A stretch of 64,000 nt of DNA from Yoonia litorea. GTDB taxonomy: Bacteria > Pseudomonadota > Alphaproteobacteria > Rhodobacterales > Rhodobacteraceae. The notes beneath the pieces are model-generated. The model did no database searches and was not told the origin of the DNA. It saw only the letters and a list, made by a program, of their open reading frames with translations. The position numbers and the translations under genes were made by a program. Positions within the stretch are counted from its first letter, which is position 1; each line of letters opens with the position of its first letter. This document shows, in pieces, positions 29,901-37,067 of this stretch. Location of the stretch: contig NZ_FOZM01000001.1 in the NCBI RefSeq assembly GCF_900114675.1, positions 1,364,001-1,428,000 on the forward strand. The letters are read 5' to 3'.

Positions 29901-30384
29901 CCCAGTCGGACTGATGCAAGGTTGTCGAGCTTTCGCCGGTATGATCGTCGCCCATGGCCATGATGACACCGCCATTTGGCGAGGTGCCGGCCATATTGGC
30001 ATGACGCATCACGTCGCCGGACCGGTCAACACCCGGTCCTTTGCCATACCACAGACCAAAGACGCCGTCGTATTTGCCTTCGCCGCGCAACTCTGCCTGC
30101 TGGCTGCCCCAGAGCGCGGTTGCAGCCAGATCTTCGTTCAACCCCGGCTGGAAGAGGATTTGTGCGGGTTCAAGCACATCCTTGGCTTTGGTCATCTGCA
30201 TATCGACAGCGCCAAGTGGCGACCCGCGGTAGCCGGTGACATATCCAGCCGTATTCAACCCTGCCTCTGCATCCCGCGCCCGCTGCATCAGCATCAGCCT
30301 GACAAGCGCTTGGGTGCCATTCAGCAAAACCTGATCCTTTGACAGATCATAGCGGTCGTTCAATGAGATTTCGTGCTTGCTCAC
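26968..30384 (-). CDS. Indolepyruvate ferredoxin oxidoreductase, alpha and beta parts in one chain
   Basis: Oxidises aryl (or branched) 2-oxo acids to acyl-CoA using thiamine diphosphate and iron-sulphur clusters. The 1138-residue chain begins with the pyrimidine-binding part (TGYRGSPLGAVDMQM), then the thiamine-binding core (YCSGCPHNSST, GIGCHYMVQWMD, NIGDGTYNHSGVQAIR), a ferredoxin-like region (DVCEGCGDCGVQSNCVSI, CNKDYSCVKGFCPSF) and the gamma/beta domain (VVITGVGGTGVVTIGAVLAM, MAGLAQKGGAVHIH). The fused form is common in alphaproteobacteria. It starts with GTG after GGGAGG, and a palindrome ends 14 bp upstream. A divergent LysR gene is its likely regulator. Confidence 0.95.
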   Translation of the reverse strand: MSKHEISLNDRYDLSKDQVLLNGTQALVRLMLMQRARDAEAGLNTAGYVTGYRGSPLGAVDMQMTKAKDVLEPAQILFQPGLNEDLAATALWGSQQAELRGEGKYDGVFGLWYGKGPGVDRSGDVMRHANMAGTSPNGGVIMAMGDDHTGESSTTLHQSDWAMVDAYMPIVSPAGVQEVLDYGLYAYALSRFAGVWVGLKTMKDTIEVTSVVDARLDRMSFVTPEIEMPDGGLNIRLVDTPQLQEARMIDHKRFAAEAFARANKMDQRKWGKPGAKIGFVAAGKNWLDLQHALALLNIDEEEAERLGITTYKVGQVWPLDMASFHDWAEGLDLIVVVEEKRKLIEVQVKEAIFDDRQGRRVYGWHKGDEHSEGRREEIFQTKADINPIVVAEKLGGILVEEGCGSEGVKAGLETLAEARRADNAPEIAARTPYFCSGCPHNSSTKVPEGSRAYAGIGCHYMVQWMDRETVGFTQMGGEGANWVGEAPFSTRDHVFQNIGDGTYNHSGVQAIRFALMAGTNITYKILYNDAVAMTGGQGNDGGLNADQICREVMAMGVRNVALVYDEKEDVDLALFPKGLDVHERAELQSVQEKFSKYKGVSVIVYVQTCAAEKRRRRKRGQFPDPDKRVFINTDVCEGCGDCGVQSNCVSIVPVETELGRKRAIDQSSCNKDYSCVKGFCPSFVTIEGAQVRKEATAEVDLPDLPMPLLPAIRGTHNVVITGVGGTGVVTIGAVLAMAAHIDGKGAGMMEMAGLAQKGGAVHIHCRLANTPGDINAIRVATGECDTLVGGDLVVSAGAKTIGLMKTGRTQAVVNSHEIITGEFTRDTEFRLPTDQLKLSLEARMGDGLAMFDASELAKALLGDSIYSNMMVFGAAWQMGAIPVTYDAILRAIELNGAAVERNKKAFAFGRWAYLHPQDAKDLLAPKIVRLPKSLDEKIAYRADHLVAYQNKRLAKKYNKMLARFEDPALREAVAKGYHKLLAYKDEYEVARLLSATKDKAEAEFAGDLKLTYHLAPPMLTKTGPDGRPLKKEYGARMAAMFPRLAKFKFLRGTPFDPFGRTAERRMERALIKQYEADMAEVLQQLSPANMETAKALALLPLEIRGFGPVKEANERKAAKRREALLAELRRGGERIAAE

Positions 30385-30397
30385 ACCGTGCCTCCCA

Positions 30398-30441
30398 ACA
30401 GGTTGAACCTGTCTCGATCTTAGGTCAAAGGCTCTGACCTA
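30398..30441. promoter_or_regulatory. Two inverted repeats upstream of iorAB
   Basis: ACAGGTT-G-AACCTGT (30398-30412) is a perfect 7-1-7 palindrome overlapping the iorAB leader close to its ribosome-binding site. TAGGTCA-N7-TGACCTA (30421-30441) has perfect 7-bp arms. Both lie in the 156-bp divergent region with the LysR gene and look like operators; which protein binds each is not known. Confidence 0.5.
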
Positions 30442-30508
30442 CAAAGACAAAAATCAGTGAGATCGGAGTTTGCTTTCAACGGCTTCGGTCAGGTAATGTT
30501 GTTCAAAT

Positions 30509-30520
30509 GATAACGGTAAC
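30509..30520. promoter_or_regulatory. LacI-type operator-like site before the LysR gene
   Basis: GATAACGGTAAC, which reads GTTACCGTTATC on the other strand, matches the GTTA-N-CG-N-TAAC pattern found near the GAPDH genes at 11 of 12 positions counting N. It lies 21-32 bp before the LysR start codon. The assignment is tentative. Confidence 0.35.
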
Positions 30521-30540
30521 AGAACGTCAGCCGGGGAAAA

Positions 30541-31449
30541 ATGGACTGGGATAAGCTAAGAATCTTTCACGCGGTCGCAGACGCGGGATCACTCACCCAT
30601 GCCGGCGATACGCTTCACCTGTCTCAATCTGCGGTGAGCCGGCAGATCAGGGCCCTCGAAGAATCGCTGAATACGACGCTTTTCCACCGTCATGCACGTG
30701 GCCTGATTCTTACCGAACAGGGCGAACTGCTGTTCGACGCGACAAAAAGCATGAACCGACGGCTTGAGGCTGCCTCCGCCCGCATCCGCGACAGTGAAGA
30801 AGAAGTCTTCGGCGAGCTACGCGTCACAACGACGACAGGTTTCGGCACCTTATGGCTCGCACCGCGCCTGCCGAAACTCTATGAGCAATATCCCGATCTC
30901 AAAATTGATCTGATGCTTGAAGAGCGCGTCCTCGATCTGCCGATGCGCGAGGCCGATGTCGCGATCCGGATGAAAGAGCCCAGCCAAGCCGATCTCATTC
31001 GCAAGCGGCTTATGTCTGTGCGGATGCGGCTTTACGCATCACCGGACTATCTTGAGAAATATGGCACGCCCCAAACACTTGCCGACATGGGCCAGCACCG
31101 TTTGATCTGCCAAAGCCCGAATTCAATTCAGGTTTCTGCCGGTGCTACGCTGGTGCAACACCTGCTGACCCAGGATATTCCGCATACCTTCACCGTAAAT
31201 AACTACTTCGGAGTGCTGCAGGGAATCCTCAACAAAATCGGGATCGGTGTCCTGCCGGATTATGTGACCGAGGATTTCCCGGACCTTGTTCGGGTCCTCC
31301 CCGATCTGGAAAGCGGCGAAGTGCCTGTGTTCCTCGCCTATCCCGAAGAGTTGCGGCAATCCAAGCGGATCAGCGCGTTCAGGGATTTCGTGCAGGATGA
31401 AATCTTTGCGCATCGCCGGAGAATCAGGGACGCCAGCGCCGCCGAGTAG
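30541..31449 (+). CDS. LysR-family transcriptional regulator
   Basis: Protein of 302 residues: N-terminal winged helix-turn-helix (MDWDKLRIFHAVADAGSLTH, LHLSQSAVSRQIRALEESL, LFHRHARGLILTEQGELL), then a periplasmic-binding-protein-like effector domain (GELRVTTTTGFGTLWLAPRL to the C-terminus). It is divergent from iorAB with palindromes in the shared 156-bp region, so control of iorAB is the natural guess. The effector is unknown. AGCCGGGGAA precedes the ATG. The convergent Hint gene ends 12 bp after its stop. Confidence 0.93.
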   Translation: MDWDKLRIFHAVADAGSLTHAGDTLHLSQSAVSRQIRALEESLNTTLFHRHARGLILTEQGELLFDATKSMNRRLEAASARIRDSEEEVFGELRVTTTTGFGTLWLAPRLPKLYEQYPDLKIDLMLEERVLDLPMREADVAIRMKEPSQADLIRKRLMSVRMRLYASPDYLEKYGTPQTLADMGQHRLICQSPNSIQVSAGATLVQHLLTQDIPHTFTVNNYFGVLQGILNKIGIGVLPDYVTEDFPDLVRVLPDLESGEVPVFLAYPEELRQSKRISAFRDFVQDEIFAHRRRIRDASAAE

Positions 31450-31461
31450 CGGCGCATAAAA

Positions 31462-32580
31462 TCATTCTGCTGCGATGGCTTTTGCTTTCCGGTCAGCCAG
31501 GATCGCCTCGACCAGTCTTTCTGCCTCGCGCCGGGTGATTTTTTTGCGCGCGGTCGGGCCGTAGCCGTTTTCCGGGTCGTCTTTCAAGGGAGGCACCACA
31601 GCAAATAGCGACGCGCGCTGCGCGGGTGTCAGCATCCGCACCGCTGTCGGACCGGGGTAGAAGGATTCAGTCTGGATGCCTTGCGCCGTAATGATTTCGT
31701 GCCGGGCCAGCATGACGTGATAGTATTCCACCGAACGCTTGCCTTTCATCACACGGACGCCTGGCAGGCCGGTGAGCCCTTTGGCGGGGGCAAGGACTTC
31801 ATCAGCTTCGAAGATTTGCCGAACAATATCGCCACTCAGAACCAGATGATGCTGGGGAGAAACAGCTAGTTCGCTTTGCGGCGAGTTCGGCCCCAAGCAA
31901 CCTTGACTAAACAAAACCGGCTTATTCTCGAGATCGAAACCGATCATCTCAACAGAAGACCTTCCTATCCAGGCAATTGGTAGATGATTTCCATCGCGGC
32001 CCAGAAGAACATCATCCGTAGTTAAGTCTTCAACTTTTCTCGACCCGTGAGGTGTTTCCAGCAAAACACCTTTCACGAAACAAACGTTCTTATTCGTCGT
32101 GTTTGTTCCATCTAGATCAATCCGCCCCTGCTTGAAGCCCTCCATCTGCGCCAGCGTGGCATCAAAGTCAGGCAGAAACATTGCCCGCGTATCGCCGTTG
32201 TAGCCGATGATAGTGACCACAGTAGCATCGAGAGGCTGCGGCACCGCTGGAGGAAGCAGGTCGTTCGGTATGAATCCCGCACCGCTAGACTGGTTTGTCG
32301 GCAGGGCACCCGTAAATTCATAGATAAACGTATAAGTCCCAACGAGTTCAAATTCACCCGTCACTGAATTGAACTCATACACATTTACGCGTGTGTCAGG
32401 ATCGATGTCTGCTGTGAGTGGGTCACCGTCTGTTTCGAGTGTAAGGTCGCCACTCGACGAAAGCGGAACGAACTCAATTTCGATAACAGGCTCATTTGAC
32501 AGTTTCTTAAGATTGAGCGCAGCATTGCCGGCTGTTGGTTGGTCAACGCGGGCAAAATATCGTGTATCAAAATCAGCCAT
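31462..32580 (-). CDS. Hint (hedgehog/intein) domain protein
   Basis: Protein of 372 residues. The N-terminal half (about 1-165) is an acidic, beta-rich region with no signal peptide. The C-terminal half is a Hint domain starting at CFVKGVLLETPHGSRKVEDL, with the nucleophile Cys at the splice-junction position, followed by DDVLLGRDGNHLPIAWIGRS, LAVSPQHHLVLSG and VEYYHVMLARHEIITAQG, matching Hint blocks. Such proteins are frequent in Rhodobacterales and their role is unknown; self-cleavage is an inference. The region from about 31,900 to 32,700 reads more AT-rich than its neighbours, a possible sign of transfer. Confidence 0.87.
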   Translation of the reverse strand: MADFDTRYFARVDQPTAGNAALNLKKLSNEPVIEIEFVPLSSSGDLTLETDGDPLTADIDPDTRVNVYEFNSVTGEFELVGTYTFIYEFTGALPTNQSSGAGFIPNDLLPPAVPQPLDATVVTIIGYNGDTRAMFLPDFDATLAQMEGFKQGRIDLDGTNTTNKNVCFVKGVLLETPHGSRKVEDLTTDDVLLGRDGNHLPIAWIGRSSVEMIGFDLENKPVLFSQGCLGPNSPQSELAVSPQHHLVLSGDIVRQIFEADEVLAPAKGLTGLPGVRVMKGKRSVEYYHVMLARHEIITAQGIQTESFYPGPTAVRMLTPAQRASLFAVVPPLKDDPENGYGPTARKKITRREAERLVEAILADRKAKAIAAE

Positions 32581-32765
32581 TTAATTCAGTCATCCCTGCT
32601 CTCTCTGGCTTTAGCCGTATCGAATTCGACGCCTCCGATCAATACTTTTACGGGTCGGTCAAAGAAGCGAGCTACCCCAGCCATGCACCACATACATAGC
32701 GGCTTTGCGCCACATCAGGCGCTTATTTCTTGATTGCACAAATAACAGGCCCTATCTCCTGTTTC

Positions 32766-32841
32766 GAAGGCGCTGATGCTACGCGCTCGCCCTTCAACCT
32801 CCCTGTTGGACTTTGCCGGGCTTTATGCCCGGCTTTTTTTT
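32766..32841 (+). ncRNA. Putative small RNA with exposed CUCCCU loop and its own terminator
   Basis: A plus-strand terminator at 32815-32841 has no coding gene before it. Upstream, TTGATT (32730-32735), a 17-bp spacer and TATCTC (32753-32758) could be a promoter. The implied transcript of about 76 nt folds by eye into three hairpins: GAAGGCGC...GCG...CCTTC, then CAAC-CTCCCT-GTTG, then the terminator. A loop carrying a C/U-rich anti-Shine-Dalgarno sequence before a terminator resembles alphaproteobacterial sRNAs of the CcsR/cuckoo type, but this one lacks the full CCUCCUCCC motif. Not verified by transcript data. Confidence 0.45.
32815..32841 (+). terminator. Strong orphan Rho-independent terminator
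   Basis: GCCGGGC (32815-32821), loop TTTAT, GCCCGGC (32827-32833), then eight T. A perfect GC stem and long T-run on the plus strand, with no plus-strand gene between here and lysR more than 1.3 kb upstream. Confidence 0.9.
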
Positions 32842-32954
32842 GCCTACCGCACATCTGACTTGCACAGATGTTTTGCACAGGCGGATGCGGCAAAGCCGTT
32901 GCCCCGCTGCCCCCCATCGCTTAAAGCATCGCGCAAGCAGCCAAAGGGACACGC

Positions 32955-35114
32955 ATGCAAGAGCCAGCCATCACCGAAGACCTGATCGCAGCCCATGGCC
33001 TCAAGCCGGATGAATATGCGCGGATCCTTGACATCATCGGGCGCGAACCGACCTTTACCGAGCTTGGCATCTTCTCAGCGATGTGGAACGAGCATTGCTC
33101 CTACAAGTCATCAAAGAAGTGGCTGCGCACACTTCCGACAGAAGGCCCGCAGGTGATTTGCGGTCCGGGTGAGAATGCAGGCGTCGTCGATATCGGTGAT
33201 GGTCAGGCTGTTGTGTTCAAAATGGAAAGCCACAACCACCCCAGCTACATCGAACCCTATCAGGGGGCCGCAACCGGTGTGGGTGGCATTCTGCGCGATG
33301 TGTTTACCATGGGGGCGCGACCGATTGCTGCAATGAATTCGCTGTCATTTGGCGAGCCGAGCCACCCCAAGACCCGCCAGTTGGTCAATGGCGTCGTTGC
33401 AGGTGTCGGCGGATACGGAAACTGCTTCGGCGTCCCGACTGTCGGGGGCGAGGTGCGTTTTGATCCAGCATACAACGGCAACTGTCTGGTCAACGCCTTT
33501 GCCGCCGGTCTCGCAGATGCTGACAAGATTTTCTATTCTGCGGCCTCAGGGATCGGGATGCCGGTTGTCTACCTCGGCGCGAAAACGGGGCGCGATGGTG
33601 TTGGCGGGGCGACCATGGCGTCTGCGGAGTTTGACGATACGATTGAGGAAAAGCGCCCTACAGTGCAGGTTGGCGATCCCTTTACCGAAAAGCGTTTGAT
33701 GGAAGCCACCCTTGAGTTGATGGCCACTGGCGCTGTCATTTCCATTCAGGACATGGGCGCGGCTGGCCTCACCTGCTCTGCTGTGGAAATGGGCGATAAG
33801 GGCGGCCTTGGTGTGCGCCTGAACCTCGACGCTGTCCCACAACGCGAAGAGAACATGACCGCCTATGAGATGATGCTCTCGGAAAGCCAAGAACGGATGC
33901 TCATGGTCCTCAAGCCAGAGCTTGAGGCCGAAGCCCGCGCTGTCTTCGAGAAATGGGACCTCGATTTCGCCATTGTCGGCGAGACAATTGCCGAGGACCG
34001 TTTCATTATTGAACATCAAGGCAAGGTCTGGGCTGATCTGCCTCTAGCGACGCTGTCTGGATCAGCACCAGAATATGATCGCCCTTGGGAACCGACCCCT
34101 GCCGCCGAACCACTTGGCGATGTGCCGAATGTCATGCCCATCGACGGGCTTAAGGCCCTGATCAGCAGTCCGAACTATGCGGCAAAACAATGGGTCTATG
34201 AACAGTATGACTGTCAGGTCATGGGTGACACCGCCCGCATCCCCGGTGCGGGTGCCGGCATCGTGCGTGTCCATGGCACGGACAAGGCGCTTGCCTTCAC
34301 AAGCGACGTGACCCCGCGCTACGTCAAAGCCAATCCGGTCGAAGGTGGCAAACAGGCCGTCGCCGAAGCCTACCGCAACCTGACGGCCGTTGGCGCGCGG
34401 CCGCTTGCCACGACTGACAACATGAACTTCGGCAATCCTGAAAAGCCGCATATCATGGGGCAGTTTGTCGGTGCGATCCAAGGCATCGGCGAGGCAGTCA
34501 AGGCGCTCGATATGCCAATCGTCTCCGGCAATGTCTCGCTTTACAATGAGACTGACGGTGCGGCGATCCTGCCAACGCCAACCATCGGTGCTGTCGGTTT
34601 GATTGACCATCCGGACCAGATGATCACAGGCGATTTGCGCGATGGGCATCTGCTTTTGCTCTTGGGCGAAACGGCGGGGCACTTGGGGCAGTCTGCCATT
34701 CTTGCAGAGGTTTACGGCCGCGCCGAAGGTGACGCGCCACCGGTTGATCTGGACCGCGAAAAGGCACACGGCGATTTCATCCGTGCCAACTGCGCATTGA
34801 TCAAGGCCTGCTCCGATCTCAGCGATGGCGGCCTTGCGCTCGCAGCCTTCGAGATGGCCGAAAAAGCCGATGTTGGTGTGACCCTCGACGTTGAAGACAC
34901 CCCCACCCTCTTTGGTGAAGATCAAGGGCGCTATCTGATCGGCTGTAACTTTGATCAGGCAGAAGCATTGATGATTGCGGCAAACCAGGCCGGTGTCACG
35001 CTGACCACGATCGGCAAGGTTGCGGGCGATCAGATCACATTCGGCAGCCAAAGCGCGCCGCTTGATGAATTGCGCGAAATCTATCGCACGTCTTTTGCGC
35101 AGGCCGTCGCTTAA
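32955..35114 (+). CDS. purL: Phosphoribosylformylglycinamidine synthase subunit PurL
   Basis: ATP-dependent fourth step of purine synthesis; the small-type PurL works with separate PurQ and PurS. The 719-residue protein has the AIRS-type N- and C-terminal halves: [75 protein letters not shown] and, in the second half, [10 protein letters not shown] and [18 protein letters not shown]. The length fits small PurL. PurQ and PurS are not in the window. bolA follows 100 bp downstream with a dispersed repeat in the gap. Confidence 0.96.
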   Translation: MQEPAITEDLIAAHGLKPDEYARILDIIGREPTFTELGIFSAMWNEHCSYKSSKKWLRTLPTEGPQVICGPGENAGVVDIGDGQAVVFKMESHNHPSYIEPYQGAATGVGGILRDVFTMGARPIAAMNSLSFGEPSHPKTRQLVNGVVAGVGGYGNCFGVPTVGGEVRFDPAYNGNCLVNAFAAGLADADKIFYSAASGIGMPVVYLGAKTGRDGVGGATMASAEFDDTIEEKRPTVQVGDPFTEKRLMEATLELMATGAVISIQDMGAAGLTCSAVEMGDKGGLGVRLNLDAVPQREENMTAYEMMLSESQERMLMVLKPELEAEARAVFEKWDLDFAIVGETIAEDRFIIEHQGKVWADLPLATLSGSAPEYDRPWEPTPAAEPLGDVPNVMPIDGLKALISSPNYAAKQWVYEQYDCQVMGDTARIPGAGAGIVRVHGTDKALAFTSDVTPRYVKANPVEGGKQAVAEAYRNLTAVGARPLATTDNMNFGNPEKPHIMGQFVGAIQGIGEAVKALDMPIVSGNVSLYNETDGAAILPTPTIGAVGLIDHPDQMITGDLRDGHLLLLLGETAGHLGQSAILAEVYGRAEGDAPPVDLDREKAHGDFIRANCALIKACSDLSDGGLALAAFEMAEKADVGVTLDVEDTPTLFGEDQGRYLIGCNFDQAEALMIAANQAGVTLTTIGKVAGDQITFGSQSAPLDELREIYRTSFAQAVA

Positions 35115-35120
35115 TGGCCC

Positions 35121-35153
35121 ATTATTGGCCCCAAAATATCCCCGCCGGAGGCA
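35121..35153 (+). repeat. Short dispersed intergenic repeat, copy 2
   Basis: ATTGGCCCCAAAATATCCCC followed by GCCGGAGGCA; the last 20 bases are the same as in copy 1 except for flanks. It starts 6 bp after the purL stop and has the same orientation as the other two copies. Confidence 0.75.
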
Positions 35154-35214
35154 ATCCACTTGTCCAACCGGCGGTGCGTGCCTAACTTGAGCGCAGGACG
35201 TCAAAGGAAATCAA

Positions 35215-35445
35215 ATGGCCATCTCTGCACGTGACATCGAAGCGCTCATTCGCGAAAAAATGCCCAACGCCACTATCCAGATCGAAGGTGATGATGGTGT
35301 CCATTTCCAGGGGCTCGTGATTGACGAAAGTTTCCGTGGCATGAACCGCATCCAGCAGCAACGCTCTGTGATGGCGATCATCAAACCGAAGGTCGATAGC
35401 GGCGAAATCCACGCCCTTGGCCTCACGACACGGGCGCCAGAATGA
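35215..35445 (+). CDS. bolA: BolA-family protein
   Basis: Small protein of 76 residues that, in known cases, pairs with a CGFS monothiol glutaredoxin to share a [2Fe-2S] cluster in iron sensing or cluster delivery. It shows ISARDIEALIREKMPNATI, the loop GDDGVHFQGLVI and the helix-turn segment QQRSVMAIIKPKVDSGEIHA, ending LGLTTRAP. AAAGGAAAT lies before the start. grxD is two positions downstream, as expected for partners, with a 40-codon ORF exactly filling the gap. Confidence 0.94.
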   Translation: MAISARDIEALIREKMPNATIQIEGDDGVHFQGLVIDESFRGMNRIQQQRSVMAIIKPKVDSGEIHALGLTTRAPE

Positions 35446-35564
35446 TGCTGAGAGCTTTCTTATTGGCCCTCTTGGGCCCGTTCTATCTTTTCATTCCGCC
35501 AGCACGCCAACCAATCCGCGTGCGGAGCACGCCCACACGCACACGTAAAGGACTTCAGAAATGA
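35442..35564 (+). CDS. Putative 40-residue membrane microprotein coupled to bolA and grxD
   Basis: An ORF below usual length cutoffs. Its ATG overlaps the bolA stop (ATGA, 35442-35445) and its TGA overlaps the grxD ATG (ATGA, 35561-35564), so it fills the gap exactly. The product starts [20 protein letters not shown], a hydrophobic helix, and ends in a basic tail rich in Arg and Lys ([15 protein letters not shown]). It could be a membrane-anchored peptide, or a translational bridge whose product does not matter. I recognise no family. Confidence 0.5.
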   Translation: MMLRAFLLALLGPFYLFIPPARQPIRVRSTPTRTRKGLQK

Positions 35565-35920
35565 CCGCACAAGACAGGATCAAAGACACCGTCGCAACCA
35601 ATGACGTGGTTCTCTACATGAAGGGCACCAAGTCGATGCCTCAGTGCGGGTTCTCTTCGCGTGTTGCGGGCGTGTTGAACTTCATGGGTGTGGATTACAC
35701 CGACGTAAACGTTCTGGCTGACGACGAAATCCGTCAGGGGATCAAGGATTATTCCGACTGGCCAACAATCCCGCAGCTTTATGTGAAGGGCGAGTTTGTT
35801 GGCGGATGCGACATCATCACGGAGATGACCCTGTCAGGCGAACTGGATACTTTGTTTGCAGAAAACGGTGTCAACTTTGACAAGGATGCTGCTGACAAGA
35901 TCCGCGAAGCCAACAGCTAG
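35561..35920 (+). CDS. grxD: Monothiol glutaredoxin, CGFS type (Grx4)
   Basis: Carries and transfers [2Fe-2S] clusters, often with BolA. The 119-residue protein has [20 protein letters not shown] with the single active-site Cys in CGFS, then [20 protein letters not shown] (cis-Pro and glutathione-binding GGCD). It has a short C-terminal extension ([17 protein letters not shown]). AAAGGAC precedes the start. A bidirectional terminator follows 26 bp after the stop. Confidence 0.95.
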   Translation: MTAQDRIKDTVATNDVVLYMKGTKSMPQCGFSSRVAGVLNFMGVDYTDVNVLADDEIRQGIKDYSDWPTIPQLYVKGEFVGGCDIITEMTLSGELDTLFAENGVNFDKDAADKIREANS

Positions 35921-35946
35921 ATCTTGGCCAGCGAATTAGAGCTGAG

Positions 35947-35971
35947 AAAAGGGGGCCATGCCCCCTTTTTT
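35947..35971 (+). terminator. Bidirectional terminator between grxD and zapA
   Basis: AAAAGGGGGC (35947-35956) and GCCCCCTTTT (35960-35969) form a 10-bp stem with loop CAT, flanked by A-rich and T-rich ends. It can stop transcription from grxD on the plus strand and from zapA on the minus strand. Confidence 0.9.
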
Positions 35972-35983
35972 ATTTGATTCCAG

Positions 35984-36370
35984 CTACTGACCTTCGACCT
36001 TTGCGGCCAGCGATTCAGCGCGCGCGGCAATCTCGGCCAATGCCTCGCTGACTTCGATGGGAATGACGGGCACTTCGATCCGCTGCGGCGCGGGCGCAGG
36101 CTGTGCCTTCAAGGTTTCAATCGCAGCCCGAAGTTCGCCTGCTTCCTGCTCCAAAGTCTGCACCTTATCTTCAAGTCCCGCTGTCTTGTCAGCGAGCATC
36201 AAGCCGGCCATCAACAGCATCCGCGCCTCTGGCACGCGCCCGATCTGGCTTGCTAGATGCTGTGCCTCGACATCAAGCATCTGCGCGGCAGAGTGAAGGA
36301 AGGGCTCTTCCCCTTCCTGGCAGGCAACCTCGAACGTGCGTCCCCCGATATTAATTTCGACTTGTGGCAT
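35984..36370 (-). CDS. zapA: Cell division protein ZapA
   Basis: FtsZ-bundling protein that supports the Z-ring. The 128-residue protein has the ZapA N-terminal domain (MPQVEINIGGRTFEVACQEG, then LDVEAQHLASQIGRVPEARM and LLMAGLMLADKT) and a coiled-coil stretch (LEDKVQTLEQEAGELRAAIE), followed by a Pro/Ala linker and a helical tail longer than in E. coli. The start at 36370 gives the conserved N-terminus. The adjacent coiled-coil gene ends 4 bp upstream of it. Confidence 0.9.
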   Translation of the reverse strand: MPQVEINIGGRTFEVACQEGEEPFLHSAAQMLDVEAQHLASQIGRVPEARMLLMAGLMLADKTAGLEDKVQTLEQEAGELRAAIETLKAQPAPAPQRIEVPVIPIEVSEALAEIAARAESLAAKVEGQ

Positions 36371-36374
36371 TGTC

Positions 36375-36833
36375 CTAAGCCTCCGCAATCAGGGGTTTGA
36401 GTTCGGCAATAATCGCGTCCATCTCTGCGATGTCGGCGGCGCGCTGTGCTTCCATGGCTCTGACTTCAACTGCTATCGCCGCTTCCTGCAGGTCAGGCGC
36501 AAGCCCTGCGGTCACGGTTTCGCGCAATCTGGCATTCATCTCGCGAAGCTGCTCGTTTGACGCGCGCAGTGTCTGCAGTTGTGCATCCAGGGCACCTAGC
36601 TGGCTGCGCTGTGTCTCAACCCGATCCGAAAGTGCAGCGACCTGACCATCCTGGCGTTCTTTCAAAAGCCTGACCCGTTCGGTCAACTCGGCGTTGTTGC
36701 GACGTTCGTTCTCCAATGCTGCCTGCAAGGCTTCGACATCACCGCCACCGTTCTGCGGTCTGGCATCCAAACCGCGACTGATCCTGTCGAGCGCCGCAGT
36801 GATCCGGTTTTCCAAACTATTGATGTCGCTCAT
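36375..36833 (-). CDS. Coiled-coil protein next to zapA
   Basis: Hypothetical protein of 152 residues, almost entirely alpha-helical with heptad patterns (ENRITAALDRISRGLD, LENERRNNAELTERVRLLKE, LSDRVETQRSQLGALDAQLQ, ASNEQLREMNARLRETV). No enzyme motif or membrane helix is seen. It directly precedes zapA with 4 bp between them, so a role with ZapA in division is plausible; this is inference from position. The start at 36833 has AAGAGGA upstream; the longer in-frame extension lacks coiled-coil character. Confidence 0.8.
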   Translation of the reverse strand: MSDINSLENRITAALDRISRGLDARPQNGGGDVEALQAALENERRNNAELTERVRLLKERQDGQVAALSDRVETQRSQLGALDAQLQTLRASNEQLREMNARLRETVTAGLAPDLQEAAIAVEVRAMEAQRAADIAEMDAIIAELKPLIAEA

Positions 36834-37067
36834 CTTCGAATCCTCTTGCGGTTCTAAAGACCACATACGCTGTGGGACCGCTTTATCTGCGTTCGGTCCA
36901 AAAAGGACGAATCGTGCCTGTCTGTTCAAAGCCTAAGCGAAGGCTTTCGGTCTCGCAAACGGCATGGCCTTTGAAAAATGAGGAACTTAGCTGACGTGCT
37001 TGATCTTGGAGGCTGTCCTGATATGACGCCAATGAGATATGTGACGCCATCAGATAGGACCGACACC

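Larger units (their letters stand above)
32581..32954. other. Longest intergenic region: possible small RNA and purL leader
   Basis: The 374 bp between the Hint gene (minus) and purL (plus) hold no convincing protein gene. The left part is AT-rich and must contain the Hint promoter. From about 32,730 there is a possible plus-strand promoter, three stem-loops and a strong terminator ending at 32841, listed separately. The final 113 bp contain CATCTG-N7-CAGATG (a 6-bp inverted repeat) and the purL ribosome-binding site AAAGGGA. Confidence 0.6.

Noticed and set aside
35921..37067. Possible 6S RNA gene, since ssrS adjoins zapA in many proteobacteria
   Set aside because: zapA ends 13 bp from the bidirectional terminator, leaving no room, and the gap before tkt does not form the long bulged hairpin of 6S RNA by eye.
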